A stretch of 64,000 nt of DNA from Amycolatopsis dendrobii (GCF_014145675.1 NZ_JACGZW010000002.1:310001-374000), one strand, 5' to 3'. Shown: positions 40,298-49,379, counted from the first letter of the stretch. Notes: generated by a model from the letters alone, not told the origin. Numbers and translations: made by a program.

Positions 40298-41818
40298 TCA
40301 GTGCCGGGTCATCCGGTCGAGGATCTTGTCGGCCGCCTGCTGTTGCTGCTGGCTGAGCCCGCGTGCGCTCGCTTCGGCACCGCAGAACTTGTCGGTGTCC
40401 GGGCGCGTTCCGTTCACCAGGAAGTCGGTGACCGCGCTGAACCCGCAGCTGTTCAGGAACGGGAGTGCGGCACCGTGGCCGCCCTGGTCCACGGTGACCA
40501 TCCGGGCCCGGTCGCCGAACTGCGCGCGGGTCTCGAGCGCGCCGGACAGCGGGGTCGCCGGGTCACGCGTGTTCTGGACCAGCAGCAGGTTCGACGGTCC
40601 CTGGTCGCTGAACTGGACCGGCGTTTCGATCGGCTGCTTGGGCCAGTGCGCGCACGGCCAGACATTCGCCGTCGAGGCGCCGATCATCGGGTACGCGGCT
40701 CGGTCCTGCGCGACGTTGTCCTGATACGTCGAAATGGTCCGCGGCCACGCGTTGTCCCCGCACAGGATCGAGATCATCGTGCCGGTCTGGCTCTGTTCGG
40801 TGGGCGTCGGCGCGGGCGGCACCGCACCCGACGGGACCTGGTTCGCGAGAAGCGCTTGCCACGCCTGGGCCAGCCTCGGGAACGACTGGTTCTGGTAGAT
40901 CAAGCCGTGCGTCGCCAGCCGGAAGTACGAACCGTCGATGCCGGCCACCGGGGTCTCGTCGAGTTTGTCCGCGAGCTTGTCGAAGGTCGCCGTGACGGCG
41001 GTCGGGGTGGCGCCGAGACCGTAGCTCGAATTGCGGACGGCGGCCCATTTCGCGAAGTCCGGGAAGCGGTCCTGCATGCCTTCGGCGAATCGCCGGGCCG
41101 CGGTGATGTCGTACCCGCCCGGCCCGAGAACGCTGTCGAGCACAACTCGGTCGGTCTGGTCCGGGAACAGCGTCGCGTACGCGCCGCCGAGGTAGGTGCC
41201 GTAGGAGTAGCCGACGTAGGAGATCTTCGATTCGCCGAGGGCGGCGCGGATCTGGTCCATGTCCCGCGCGGTGTTCGCGGTGGTCAGATATGGCAGCACC
41301 GAAGCGGATTCCGAGGCCGCGCACTGTTGCGCGATCCCCTTGGCGAAGGCGGAGGCCTCGACGACGTCGGCCTCGTTGTGCGCGTACTTCGGGGCGATCA
41401 CCATCTGCTCGGCGGTCAGGTTGCAGTTCACCGGACTGCTGTGGGCGACGCCGCGAGGGTCGAAGCCGATCAGGTCGTACCGGGCGAGCACGCTTGCCGG
41501 GATGCCTGCCCGGACCAGGTCCAGCGGGAACGTCAGGCCGAGGCCGCCGGGGCCGCCCGGGTTGAACAGCAGCACTCCGCGCCGGGCGGCCGGATCGATG
41601 CTCTGCAGCCGCGAGATCTCGATGCTGATCTTCTTGCCGTCCGGCTGCCGGTAGTCCAGCGGGACGTCGAGCGACGCGCACTGCAGTTGCGGCGGCGCCG
41701 CGACGTCGGCCGGGCAGGCGCCCCAGTTCACCGCGGACTTCGGGGGAGCCGCGTACGCCGGGGCGGCGGTCACCGTCAACGCGGCGGCCGCCAATGCGAC
41801 GAACAGTTGTTTTCGCAC
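40298..41818 (-). CDS. Secreted TAP-like alpha/beta-hydrolase (tripeptidyl aminopeptidase type), copy 2
   Basis: 506 residues starting at GTG 41818 (VRKQLFVALAAAALTVTAAPAYA as signal peptide). GGAAG precedes it; an ATG 19 codons earlier would bury the signal. Catalytic elements: GYSYGTYLGG (Ser), NTRDPATPLSGA (Asp), DQGGHGAALP (His). Nearly every block matches copy 1, including the four Cys positions (NWGACPADV, SCGFSAV). Probable role: trimming extracellular peptides for import by the adjacent opp system. Confidence 0.93.
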   Translation of the reverse strand: MRKQLFVALAAAALTVTAAPAYAAPPKSAVNWGACPADVAAPPQLQCASLDVPLDYRQPDGKKISIEISRLQSIDPAARRGVLLFNPGGPGGLGLTFPLDLVRAGIPASVLARYDLIGFDPRGVAHSSPVNCNLTAEQMVIAPKYAHNEADVVEASAFAKGIAQQCAASESASVLPYLTTANTARDMDQIRAALGESKISYVGYSYGTYLGGAYATLFPDQTDRVVLDSVLGPGGYDITAARRFAEGMQDRFPDFAKWAAVRNSSYGLGATPTAVTATFDKLADKLDETPVAGIDGSYFRLATHGLIYQNQSFPRLAQAWQALLANQVPSGAVPPAPTPTEQSQTGTMISILCGDNAWPRTISTYQDNVAQDRAAYPMIGASTANVWPCAHWPKQPIETPVQFSDQGPSNLLLVQNTRDPATPLSGALETRAQFGDRARMVTVDQGGHGAALPFLNSCGFSAVTDFLVNGTRPDTDKFCGAEASARGLSQQQQQAADKILDRMTRH

Positions 41819-42010
41819 TGTCTTCCATCCTTTGCCGAGATCAATCGAACTCAGGAAACTGACGGGAAAGTGCACGAAACCAAGTTGTGTTCGCGGAAAC
41901 CGCGGTTCGGCCGCCGGTCGGGGCCGGCTTCCGGCCGCGTTGCCGCGGACACGTCGACGATCGAGAGCGTTGCCGAGGCTACTCCGATCTCGTCGGTCCC
42001 GGAAGGGGTT

Positions 42011-42730
42011 TCAGCGCCGCGGTTCCCAGCGGAATAGTCGGGTCGCCAGCGTAACGCTGAGAATCAGCCAAGCGGCGATCGGGCCGATCAGGACTAGTGA
42101 GTCGGTTGCCGAGGTTCCGCCATTCCAGGAATTCAATACGAGTTCGGTGGCCGCGCCGCCGGGCAGAAGGCGTTTCAGCAGGGACAGCTGTTCGGTTCCG
42201 GTGATTCCGATCCAACTTGCTACCGCGAGGACCGCGATCGTGATCGGCAGCGTGGTGACCTGGGCGTGTTCCGGCGAGTTCGTGAGACCGGCGGTGGCCA
42301 AGCCGAGCGCGACCATCATCGCGATGGTGGCGACGACCGCGACAACCAGCAGCAGCGGGTTCTTCGGCGCGCCGGTGACCGCACCGAGCACGGCGAGGAT
42401 GACGCCGACCTGGATCGTGGTGATCGCGGTGATCGGCAGGAGCAGGCCGACGAGAATGCCGGGGTCGCTGGCCGCGGTGGAGCGCAGGCGTTTCAGGAAG
42501 AGGTTCTGCCGCCGGGCGGCGAGAGTGGTGACGGTGGTGGTGTACAGGCCGATCGCGGTAATGAAGAAAAGCGTCAGTGCCGCGATGTAGCCGAGACTTC
42601 CGACCTGCGCGAAGGTTTCGTGGCGGGAAATGAAGAAAGCGCTGAACGCGACGGGCAGGATCAGTGAGGTGACTAGCACCAGGCGATTTCGGAAGAGCTG
42701 GAGCAGTTCGCCGCGGGCGATCGAGAGCAT
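42011..42730 (-). CDS. ABC-2 type transporter permease
   Basis: 239 residues with six hydrophobic segments (LVLVTSLILPVAFSAFFI, YIAALTLFFITAIGLYTTTV, LLPITAITTIQVGVILAVLGAV, LLLVVAVVATIAMMVALGLA, ITIAVLAVASWIGITG, LIGPIAAWLILSVTLAT). The start MLSIARGELLQLFRNRLVLVTSL is typical of ABC-2 exporters. Its ATPase is encoded 18 bases upstream. Substrate unknown. Confidence 0.9.
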   Translation of the reverse strand: MLSIARGELLQLFRNRLVLVTSLILPVAFSAFFISRHETFAQVGSLGYIAALTLFFITAIGLYTTTVTTLAARRQNLFLKRLRSTAASDPGILVGLLLPITAITTIQVGVILAVLGAVTGAPKNPLLLVVAVVATIAMMVALGLATAGLTNSPEHAQVTTLPITIAVLAVASWIGITGTEQLSLLKRLLPGGAATELVLNSWNGGTSATDSLVLIGPIAAWLILSVTLATRLFRWEPRR

Positions 42731-42748
42731 GGGAAAGCCTTTCGGTGA

Positions 42749-43633
42749 TTACGCGTTGCTGATGGCGCGGAAGACGTCGTCCAGACGGGTCGGTCCGGCT
42801 TCTAATTCGGCCAGTTCCACGGCGTAGTCCGCTGCCCAGCCGAGCAGGGTGTGCAGGTCCTTTTGGAGGCCGAAGGTCTCGATGAGGAACCGGCCGTCCT
42901 CTTCGCGGGTCGCTTGCAGCGGCGGCACCGGGGCGTGCGGCGGGAGTCCGAAGCGGATGGTCGCGGGCAGTGTCCGGGTCAGTTCGGCGACGGTGCCTTC
43001 GCGGTTGAGCGTGCCCTGGTGCATCAACCCGATGCGATCGGCGCGTTGCTGCGCTTCCTCGAGGTAATGCGTGGTCAAGACGATGGTGGTGCCGTCCTCG
43101 CGGAGCCGGTCCACTGCACCCCAGAGCGCGTCGCGCGATTGGATGTCCAGACCAGTGGTCGGCTCGTCGAGGAAGACCAGGTCCGGAGTCCCGTAGACGG
43201 CGGTCGCGAAGTCGAGCCGTCGCTTTTCGCCGCCGGACAGCTGCGACACCCTGGTGGTGGCTTTGCGGGTGAGATCGGTGATGCCGAGCAGCCGCTCGAC
43301 GTTGTCGTCGCGCTGGGTCAGGCTGCCGATCAGCCGGATCGACTCGCGCACCGTCAGGTCCGGCGAGAAGCCGCTTTCCTGCAGCATGATGCCCATCCGG
43401 GGACGCACGGAAGCACGGTCGCGCGGGTCCTTTCCGAACACCCGCACGGTGCCGGAGCTGGGTTTGCGATGGCCCTCGACGGTCTCCAGCGTCGAGGTCT
43501 TCCCGGCGCCGTTCGTGCCGAGCAGCGCGTACAGTTCGCCGCGGGCGACCTGGAACGACAGATCGCGCACGGCCTGGAAGTCGCCGTAGGTGAGATTCAG
43601 GCGGTCGACTTCGATGACTGGGGTCGTGGACAT
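42749..43633 (-). CDS. ABC transporter ATP-binding protein
   Basis: 294 residues from the ATG at 43633. Walker A ALLGTNGAGKTSTLE, Q-loop MLQESGFSPDLTV, signature LSGGEKRRLDFA, Walker B LVFLDEPTTGLD, switch His in VLTTHYLEEA. The C-terminal extension after residue 220 is typical of drug or lipid exporters. A start 20 codons earlier is possible but would run over the palindrome at 43693. Divergent from the kinase gene that probably regulates it. Confidence 0.92.
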   Translation of the reverse strand: MSTTPVIEVDRLNLTYGDFQAVRDLSFQVARGELYALLGTNGAGKTSTLETVEGHRKPSSGTVRVFGKDPRDRASVRPRMGIMLQESGFSPDLTVRESIRLIGSLTQRDDNVERLLGITDLTRKATTRVSQLSGGEKRRLDFATAVYGTPDLVFLDEPTTGLDIQSRDALWGAVDRLREDGTTIVLTTHYLEEAQQRADRIGLMHQGTLNREGTVAELTRTLPATIRFGLPPHAPVPPLQATREEDGRFLIETFGLQKDLHTLLGWAADYAVELAELEAGPTRLDDVFRAISNA

Positions 43634-43692
43634 GCTCTGATTCCAGCCGGATCCGCTGGTCGGCGGTAGTGCGGCCACGTCAGCCGAAGACA

Positions 43693-43705
43693 TGACGCTG
43701 CGTCA
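43693..43705. promoter_or_regulatory. Candidate response-regulator operator
   Basis: Perfect palindrome TGACGC-T-GCGTCA in the 135-base region between the divergent ABC exporter and sensor-kinase genes. NarL-type regulators bind such short dyads. Binding by the neighbouring regulator is inferred. Confidence 0.45.
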
Positions 43706-43768
43706 CTGGTGGGCCATCGGCGGCTGCGGCATGCTGGGGCCGAACCGCCCGGCCGAACCTGGAGCGCC

Positions 43769-44908
43769 ATGACCGAGATCCGTCCGCCGCGGCCCCGCCG
43801 GATGTCCTGGTCCGGCGACGCGGTCCAGTACCGGCTGCGGCGGCTCAACCTCGTCACGGTGATGCCGCCGCTGCTGGTGGTCGGCGTGCTGCTGATCATC
43901 GTCAGCAGCCGGACCTGGTGGCACGTCGGCATCCAGGTGATCGGGCTGCTGGCCGCGATCGCCACCGCCGAACGCTGGACCGCGGGCGACTTCATCCGCA
44001 CCGCGCGCCCGTGCCTGGTGCTCACCGCGTTCGTCTGGCTCGCCGGCGCGCTGGACAACAGCCCGATGGCGTTCTACGGGCTGAGCATGGTCGGGTCGTT
44101 CCTCATCCCGCCGCTGCCGCGGCACCGGTTCGCCGCGCTGGTCGGCTTCGCCGTGCTGACCGGCGCGATCGGCTCCGCCACTCTGCTGCTGCACCACGAC
44201 CATCTCGGCGCGCGAGTGCTGGCCTACGTGGTGACCCCCGCGGTCGGCTCGGCGCTGTCGACCCTGCTGATGTTCGCCAGCCAGAAGCTCTACGACCTCG
44301 TCGCGGAACTGGAGGAGTCCCGGGGGAAGGAAGCCGAACTGGCGGTGGTCCGGGAGCGCGTCCGGTTCGCCAGCGAACTGCACGACATCCAGGGGCATAC
44401 GCTGCACGTGGTCAAGCTGAAGGTCGCGCTCGCGGAGAAGCTGCTGCACCGGGATCTCGAACGCGCGCAAGAGGAATTGCGCGAGGTGCACACTCTGGTC
44501 GGCGAAACCATCGTGCAGACCAAGGAACTCGCTTACGCCCAGCGCAGGCTCAACCTGTCCGCGGAGCTGGAGAACGCGAAGAACCTCTTCGAGGCGGCGG
44601 GAATCCACGTGCGGATCGATCGGCTCGCACAGGTCAGCTCGGGTGCGGACGAGCTGCTCGGTCAGGTGCTGCGCGAGACCGCCACGAACATCCTCCGGCA
44701 CGCGCAGGCCCGGCAGGTGCGGATCACGTTGACCGAAACGGGGATCAGCATCGTCAACGACGGCGTTCCGGAGCGCGAGGAAACGGTGCTGAGCGGACTG
44801 TCCACATTGGCAGACCGGCTGGCGGATCAGGGCGGAAAGTTGACCGTGGAGCAGAAGGACGGCCGATTCGTGACGGCCGCGGCCTTCCCGGAGAAGGTGG
44901 CGCGATGA
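43769..44908 (+). CDS. Sensor histidine kinase, DesK-like
   Basis: 379 residues, GGAG before the ATG. Six membrane segments lie in about 35-190 (VTVMPPLLVVGVLLIIVSS, IQVIGLLAAIATAE, CLVLTAFVWLAGAL). The phosphorylated His is in FASELHDIQGHTLHVVKLKVALAEKLL, typical of HisKA_3; the N-box is ETATNILRHAQARQVRIT, and the ATPase domain is short. It should sense a membrane or envelope signal and pass phosphate to the next gene product. Confidence 0.92.
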   Translation: MTEIRPPRPRRMSWSGDAVQYRLRRLNLVTVMPPLLVVGVLLIIVSSRTWWHVGIQVIGLLAAIATAERWTAGDFIRTARPCLVLTAFVWLAGALDNSPMAFYGLSMVGSFLIPPLPRHRFAALVGFAVLTGAIGSATLLLHHDHLGARVLAYVVTPAVGSALSTLLMFASQKLYDLVAELEESRGKEAELAVVRERVRFASELHDIQGHTLHVVKLKVALAEKLLHRDLERAQEELREVHTLVGETIVQTKELAYAQRRLNLSAELENAKNLFEAAGIHVRIDRLAQVSSGADELLGQVLRETATNILRHAQARQVRITLTETGISIVNDGVPEREETVLSGLSTLADRLADQGGKLTVEQKDGRFVTAAAFPEKVAR

Positions 44909-45507
44909 CGACGGTGGTGCTTGCCGACGACGAAGCCCTGCTCCGCAAGGCGATGGCCGCGTTGCTGCCGATGGAGGACGAGATCACCGTGCTCGCCGAA
45001 GCTGAAGACGGCGAGGCGGCGGTGCGGGCCACTGTGGAGCATCGGCCGGACGTGCTGGTGATCGACCTGGAGATGCCCAATGTGGACGGACTGGGCGCGG
45101 TCGCGCGGATCCGGCGGGAACGGCCGGAGCAGGTGATCCTGATGCTGACCCGGCACGCCCGGCCCGGAGTGCTGCGCAAGGCGTTGAAGCTCGGCGTGCA
45201 GGGATTCGTCAGCAAATCGGCGGAACCGGCGCACATCGCGGCGGTGATCCGGACGCTGGACGAGGGCAAACGCTGGATCGACCCGGACGTCTCGGCGCTG
45301 GCGGTGGTGGACGATTGCCCGTTGACCGTGCGCGAGATCGACGTGCTGCGGGCGACGCGGGAGGGGTATTCGGTCGCGGACATCGCGACGCAACTGCATC
45401 TGGCGGAGGGGACCGTGCGGAACTATCTGTCGAACGCGATGCAGAAGACGCAGACGCGGACGCGGCACGAGGCGGCGCGGTATGCGCGGGAGCACGACTG
45501 GTTGTGA
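44905..45507 (+). CDS. NarL/DesR-type response regulator
   Basis: 200 residues; its ATG overlaps the kinase stop. Receiver: TTVVLADDEALLRKAM (acidic pocket), phospho-Asp in DVLVIDLEMPNVDGL, Lys in GFVSKSAEPAH. The LuxR-type HTH is CPLTVREIDVLRATREGYSVADIATQLHLAEGTVRNYLSNAMQK. It probably controls the divergent ABC exporter. The stop codon lies inside the terminator stem at 45504. Confidence 0.95.
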   Translation: MTTVVLADDEALLRKAMAALLPMEDEITVLAEAEDGEAAVRATVEHRPDVLVIDLEMPNVDGLGAVARIRRERPEQVILMLTRHARPGVLRKALKLGVQGFVSKSAEPAHIAAVIRTLDEGKRWIDPDVSALAVVDDCPLTVREIDVLRATREGYSVADIATQLHLAEGTVRNYLSNAMQKTQTRTRHEAARYAREHDWL

Positions 45508-45543
45508 GTGCCTATGCCGGTTCTGACCGGCATAGGCACTCAC
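45504..45543. terminator. Bidirectional terminator (CGTGAGTG-type inverted repeat)
   Basis: GTGAGTGCCTATGCCGGT (45504-45521) and its exact complement (45526-45543) with loop TCTG. It fills the whole space between the convergent regulator and S10 peptidase genes and overlaps the regulator's TGA. Its ends resemble the repeats at 9996 and 32846. Confidence 0.85.
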
Positions 45544-45547
45544 GAGG

Positions 45548-47038
45548 TCAGCGGTTGGACGCCTTCTTCACGAACTTGCCCAGGTCCTTCGACTGCTGCA
45601 CCCGCGACGGTTCGTGCACGTACATCATGTGCCCGGCCGGGTAGTAAGCCGTGTCGATGTTCTCCCGCAGCTCCTCCGGAATCTTCAGCTGCGAAAGCAC
45701 GTACTCGGACGCGTAGTACGCCGTCGCGCCGTCGTAGTGCCCGAAGGCGACGTGGACTTGCAGATGCGGGTTGGCCCGCATCGCCGCGCTCAGCGTGTCC
45801 ACAACGGACACTGAACGGCCCTCGAACTCCTTGTAGGACCAGGACTTGAACACGTCAGAGGACAGGATCTCGTACGGCAGGTCGTTCTCGTAGCCGAGGT
45901 CGGCGCGCACGTAGTGGTTGAAGCCGGCCGAGTAGGCTCCGATGATCCGCGACACCGAAGGGTCGTCGCTCATGTGCTCGACGCCGCCGTCCGGTTCCCA
46001 CGTGGTGAACCGGCCGTCCATCCGCCCAACGGTCTTGCCCTGGTCGCGCAGCAGTTCGGTGAAGAACCGGATGTGCTCGATCCGCAGGTTCACCCGGTCC
46101 ACATAGGACTCGCTGAGCCCGGTGAGCGACGCCAGTGTCTGCACCGCCTCGGTGCGGTCCTGAGTGGACAGCCGCGCGCCGCGGGAAAGCGCCCACGGCA
46201 GTTCCTTCGAGGCGAAGTCCTCGGCGTCGGCGAGCACGTCGTCGAGCGGACGGTCGCCGTGCCGGCCGTGGTAGTGCGCGATCGCCGCGTACGTGGGCAG
46301 GAACAGCGAGTACGGCAGGTCGTTGCCCTCGTGGAACCGCAACGTGCCGAGGTCCAAAACGGACGAGATGAGCATCAGGCCGTTGAGGTACAGGCCGTAG
46401 CGCTCCTGCAAATGCCCGGCCAGCGCGGCGGCGCGCAGCGTGCCGTACGACTCGCCGGCGAGGAACTTCGGCGACAGCCAGCGCTGGTTGCGCGAAACCC
46501 ACAGCCGGATGATCTCCGCGACCGATTCGACGTCGCCCTGGAACCCGGTGTACGGCTGGGATTCGCCGCCCTCGGTCACCCGCGAGTAGCCGGTCTGGAC
46601 CGGGTCGATGAACACCAGGTCGCTGTGCGCGAGCAGGCTTTCCGGGTTGTCCTCGAGCCCGTACGGCGGCGGCACCGGGTCGTTGACGTCGCCGGACAGC
46701 ACCCGGCGCGGTCCGAGCAGGCCCATGTGGAGCCAGATGCTGGAGGAACCGGGGCCGCCGTTGAAGGCGAAGGTGACCGGCCGCGTGCCGGGGTCGGCGT
46801 CGTCGAGGGTGTAGGCGGTGAGGAAAACCTCGGCCTTGGCCTGGTAGCCCTCGGATTTGCCGTCCTTCTTGACCTCTTGGCGGAGCACGATCCGGCCGGT
46901 CTGGGCGGTGTAGGCGAGCTTGCGCCGCTTGACGGTGAGGGTGTGCTGCGTCGTGACGAGGTCGTCGACGGGCTCCGCCGCCTTCGTCTCCTCGTCCTTG
47001 GTCTTCTCGGCGGTCTCGTCCGCGGTGGTGTCGGCCAT
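45548..47038 (-). CDS. S10 serine carboxypeptidase-like peptidase
   Basis: 496 residues without signal peptide; the N-terminal 30 residues are acidic and Lys-rich. FAFNGGPGSSSIWLHMGLLGPRRV is the S10 oxyanion region, Ser lies in FLAGESYGTLRAAALAG, Asp is probably in HVAFGHYDGATAY, and His in YPAGHMMYVHEPS. Members cleave C-terminal residues. Lack of an export signal points to a cytoplasmic role. The HMMY segment and C-terminal layout match bacterial S10 proteins. Confidence 0.9.
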   Translation of the reverse strand: MADTTADETAEKTKDEETKAAEPVDDLVTTQHTLTVKRRKLAYTAQTGRIVLRQEVKKDGKSEGYQAKAEVFLTAYTLDDADPGTRPVTFAFNGGPGSSSIWLHMGLLGPRRVLSGDVNDPVPPPYGLEDNPESLLAHSDLVFIDPVQTGYSRVTEGGESQPYTGFQGDVESVAEIIRLWVSRNQRWLSPKFLAGESYGTLRAAALAGHLQERYGLYLNGLMLISSVLDLGTLRFHEGNDLPYSLFLPTYAAIAHYHGRHGDRPLDDVLADAEDFASKELPWALSRGARLSTQDRTEAVQTLASLTGLSESYVDRVNLRIEHIRFFTELLRDQGKTVGRMDGRFTTWEPDGGVEHMSDDPSVSRIIGAYSAGFNHYVRADLGYENDLPYEILSSDVFKSWSYKEFEGRSVSVVDTLSAAMRANPHLQVHVAFGHYDGATAYYASEYVLSQLKIPEELRENIDTAYYPAGHMMYVHEPSRVQQSKDLGKFVKKASNR

Positions 47039-47076
47039 GGCCCCAACCTATCTCGTGACCCGGTTAGATTGGCGCA

Positions 47077-47760
47077 ATGCGCACGTTCGCTGACCTCGAC
47101 GCTTCCCTGGTCGAATGCCGCGCGTGCCCGAGGCTCGTCGAATGGCGCGAGGGCGTGGCCGGGACGAAGGCCGCGTTCGCAGGCGAGAGGTATTGGTCGC
47201 GGCCAGTCCCCGGCTTCGGCGCGGAGGACGCCGCGCTGGCCGTGGTCGGGCTCGCGCCGTCCGCGCACGGGGCCAACCGCACCGGCCGGATGTTCACCGG
47301 CGATCCGTCCGGCGACTTCCTCTTCCGCGTGCTGTACGAGGTCGGTCTCGCTTCGCAGCCGGTGTCGGCCGCCATCGGCGACGGGCTCACGCTGCGCGGC
47401 ACCCGGCTCGTCTCGCCGGTCCGCTGTGCGCCGCCGGAGAACCGGCCGACCCCCGCTGAACGGGACACCTGCCGCCACTGGCTGGCCGACGAACTGGACC
47501 TGCTGCGGCCGACCCTGCGCTCGATCGTCGTGCTCGGAGCATTCGGCTGGCAGGCGCTGCTGCCGGTGCTGTCCGCCGCGGGCTGGCCGGTGCCGAAACC
47601 GCGTCCGGCCTTCGCGCACGGCGCCCGGATGCAGGTCGGCGACCTCGCGGTGTTCGGCTGCTACCACGTGTCACCGCGCAATGTCCAGACCGGTCGTGTG
47701 ACACAGCCCATGGTGGTGACCGCGTTCACCGCCGCGGCCTCGGCGGCCGGGCTCATCTGA
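47077..47760 (+). CDS. Uracil-DNA glycosylase, family 5 (UdgB type)
   Basis: 227 residues. Motif A is VVGLAPSAHGANRTGRMFTGDPSGD and motif B is GCYHVSPRNVQTGRVTQPM. Cys residues at ECRACPRL, VRCAPPENR and in the C-terminal GCYHVS region fit the four-Cys iron-sulfur site. Family 5 enzymes remove uracil, hypoxanthine and related bases and lack the polar catalytic residue of family 1, as in the motif A sequence here. Divergent from the S10 peptidase with 38 bases between starts. Confidence 0.93.
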   Translation: MRTFADLDASLVECRACPRLVEWREGVAGTKAAFAGERYWSRPVPGFGAEDAALAVVGLAPSAHGANRTGRMFTGDPSGDFLFRVLYEVGLASQPVSAAIGDGLTLRGTRLVSPVRCAPPENRPTPAERDTCRHWLADELDLLRPTLRSIVVLGAFGWQALLPVLSAAGWPVPKPRPAFAHGARMQVGDLAVFGCYHVSPRNVQTGRVTQPMVVTAFTAAASAAGLI

Positions 47761-47844
47761 ATCGTGACAACCAGCGTGGCGATGCTGGTCACAGCGGGGT
47801 GGGGTACCCGAGCGGAGCCGCTTCGGAAGTGCGACTATAGGTAC

Positions 47845-49173
47845 ATGGCTGCTGCGAAGTCGGAACCGACTCGGATCCTCGTCCTCGGTGGTGGATACGT
47901 CGGCCTGTACACCGCGTACGGGCTTCAGAAGATGCTGCGTGCCAACGAGGCCTCCGTGACCGTCGTTGACCCGCAGCCGCACATGACCTATGCCCCGTTC
48001 CTGCCCGAGGCGGCGGCCGGCGCGATCGAGCCGCGGCACGTGGTCGTGCCGCTGCGCCGCGTGCTGAAGCGCTGCCACGTGCTGACCGCGCGGGTCACGA
48101 AGATCGAGAACGAGCGCAAGGCCGTCACGGTCGAGGCGGCCGACGGCCACATCGAGACGCTGAACTACGACGTGCTCGTGGTCGCCCTCGGCGCCGTCGC
48201 GCGGATCCTGCCGATCCCCGGCCTCGCCGAGGAGGGCATCGCCTTCAAGACCATCGGCGAAGCGATCTACCTGCGCAACCACATCATGACCAAGCTGGAC
48301 GAAGCCGCCAGCACGCTCGATCCCGAGCTGCGCAAGCGCCTGCTCACGTTCACCGTGGTCGGCGGCGGGTTCGCGGGCATCGAGGCGCTGGCCGAGCTCG
48401 AGGACATGACCCGCTTCGCGGTCGAGAACTACTACCCGAACATCAAGCCCGCGGACATCCGCTGGGTGATGGTCGAGGCGGCCGGGCGGATCCTGCCCGA
48501 GGTGCGCGAGACGCTGGGCGTGTACACGGTGCAGCAGCTGGAGAAGCGCGGCATCGAGGTCTACCTGTCAACCGCGGCGAAGTCGTTCGAAAACGGCCAC
48601 GTCGTGCTCTCGGACGGCACCGAGTTCGACACCGACACGATCATCTGGACCGCGGGCGTGAAGGCCAACCCGGTCCTCGCCGGCTCGGACCTGCCGCTCG
48701 ACAAGCGCGGCCGTGTCGAGGCCACCGCCGCGATGCAGGTAGTCGGCCACCCGGACGTCTGGACCGCGGGCGACAACGCGGCGATCCCGGACCTCTCGCG
48801 CACCGAGCAGGACCCGACGGCGACCTGCCCGCCGAACGCCCAGCACGCGGTCCGCCAGGCCCGCCTGCTGGCGAAGAACATCATCAAGGTGATCCGCGGC
48901 GGACAGCCGAAGGACTACTACCACAAGAACCTGGGCGCGGTCGCGAGCCTCGGCCTGCACAAGGGCGTTGCGGACGCGCTGAACCTGAAGATCAAGGGCT
49001 TCCCGGCGTGGCTCTTCCACCGCGCCTACCACCTCAAGGCGATGCCGACGTGGAACCGCAAGATCCGCATCCTGTTCGACTGGATGCTGGGCGGGCTGTT
49101 CCGGCGCGAGGTCATCTCGCTGGGGCAGATCAACAACCCGAAGGAAGAGTTCAACCGGGCCAGCAAGGGTTGA
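47845..49173 (+). CDS. ndh: Type II NADH dehydrogenase (NDH-2)
   Basis: 442 residues from the ATG at 47845. FAD motif RILVLGGGYVGLYTAYGLQKML, NADH motif FTVVGGGFAGIEALAELEDM, and the second FAD contact DVWTAGDNAAIPDL. The substrate region CPPNAQHAVRQARLLAKNI and the amphipathic C-terminal part (FHRAYHLKAMPTWNRKIRILFDWMLGGLF) fit peripheral membrane attachment. It passes electrons from NADH to menaquinone without pumping protons. A terminator follows at 49188. Confidence 0.94.
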   Translation: MAAAKSEPTRILVLGGGYVGLYTAYGLQKMLRANEASVTVVDPQPHMTYAPFLPEAAAGAIEPRHVVVPLRRVLKRCHVLTARVTKIENERKAVTVEAADGHIETLNYDVLVVALGAVARILPIPGLAEEGIAFKTIGEAIYLRNHIMTKLDEAASTLDPELRKRLLTFTVVGGGFAGIEALAELEDMTRFAVENYYPNIKPADIRWVMVEAAGRILPEVRETLGVYTVQQLEKRGIEVYLSTAAKSFENGHVVLSDGTEFDTDTIIWTAGVKANPVLAGSDLPLDKRGRVEATAAMQVVGHPDVWTAGDNAAIPDLSRTEQDPTATCPPNAQHAVRQARLLAKNIIKVIRGGQPKDYYHKNLGAVASLGLHKGVADALNLKIKGFPAWLFHRAYHLKAMPTWNRKIRILFDWMLGGLFRREVISLGQINNPKEEFNRASKG

Positions 49174-49187
49174 GCCGTTCGTTGGTG

Positions 49188-49217
49188 AAGCCGGGTCGTC
49201 TTCGGGCGGCCCGGCTT
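49188..49217 (+). terminator. Intrinsic terminator after ndh
   Basis: AAGCCGGG (49188-49195) and CCCGGCTT (49210-49217) with a 14-base loop, followed by TGT. Separates ndh from the tRNA gene. Confidence 0.7.
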
Positions 49218-49253
49218 TGTCGTGCATGGGCCGGGGTTCGCTAGGGTGGGTGG

Positions 49254-49327
49254 GCCCCCGTAGCCCAATTGGCAGAGGCAGTCGACTTAAAATCGACCCA
49301 GTGCGGGTTCGAACCCCGTCGGGGGCA
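49254..49327 (+). tRNA. tRNA with anticodon UAA (Leu by anticodon) and short variable arm
   Basis: All four arms fold. The acceptor is GCCCCCG/CGGGGGC with discriminator A49327, and the D arm is GCC...GGC. The anticodon stem is GTCGA/TCGAC with loop CTTAAAA, so bases 49288-49290 give UAA. The variable loop has five bases (CCAGT). The T arm is GCGGG/CCCGT with TTCGAAC. The template continues CA, so CCA is not fully encoded. Bacterial tRNA-Leu normally has a long class II variable arm; this one is class I. Its 3' end is the attachment site of the remnant element downstream. Confidence 0.85.
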
Positions 49328-49379
49328 CAGTTTTCTCTGGTCAGGACGACTCTTCCGAGGTTCGGCCAAGAGCAACCCC

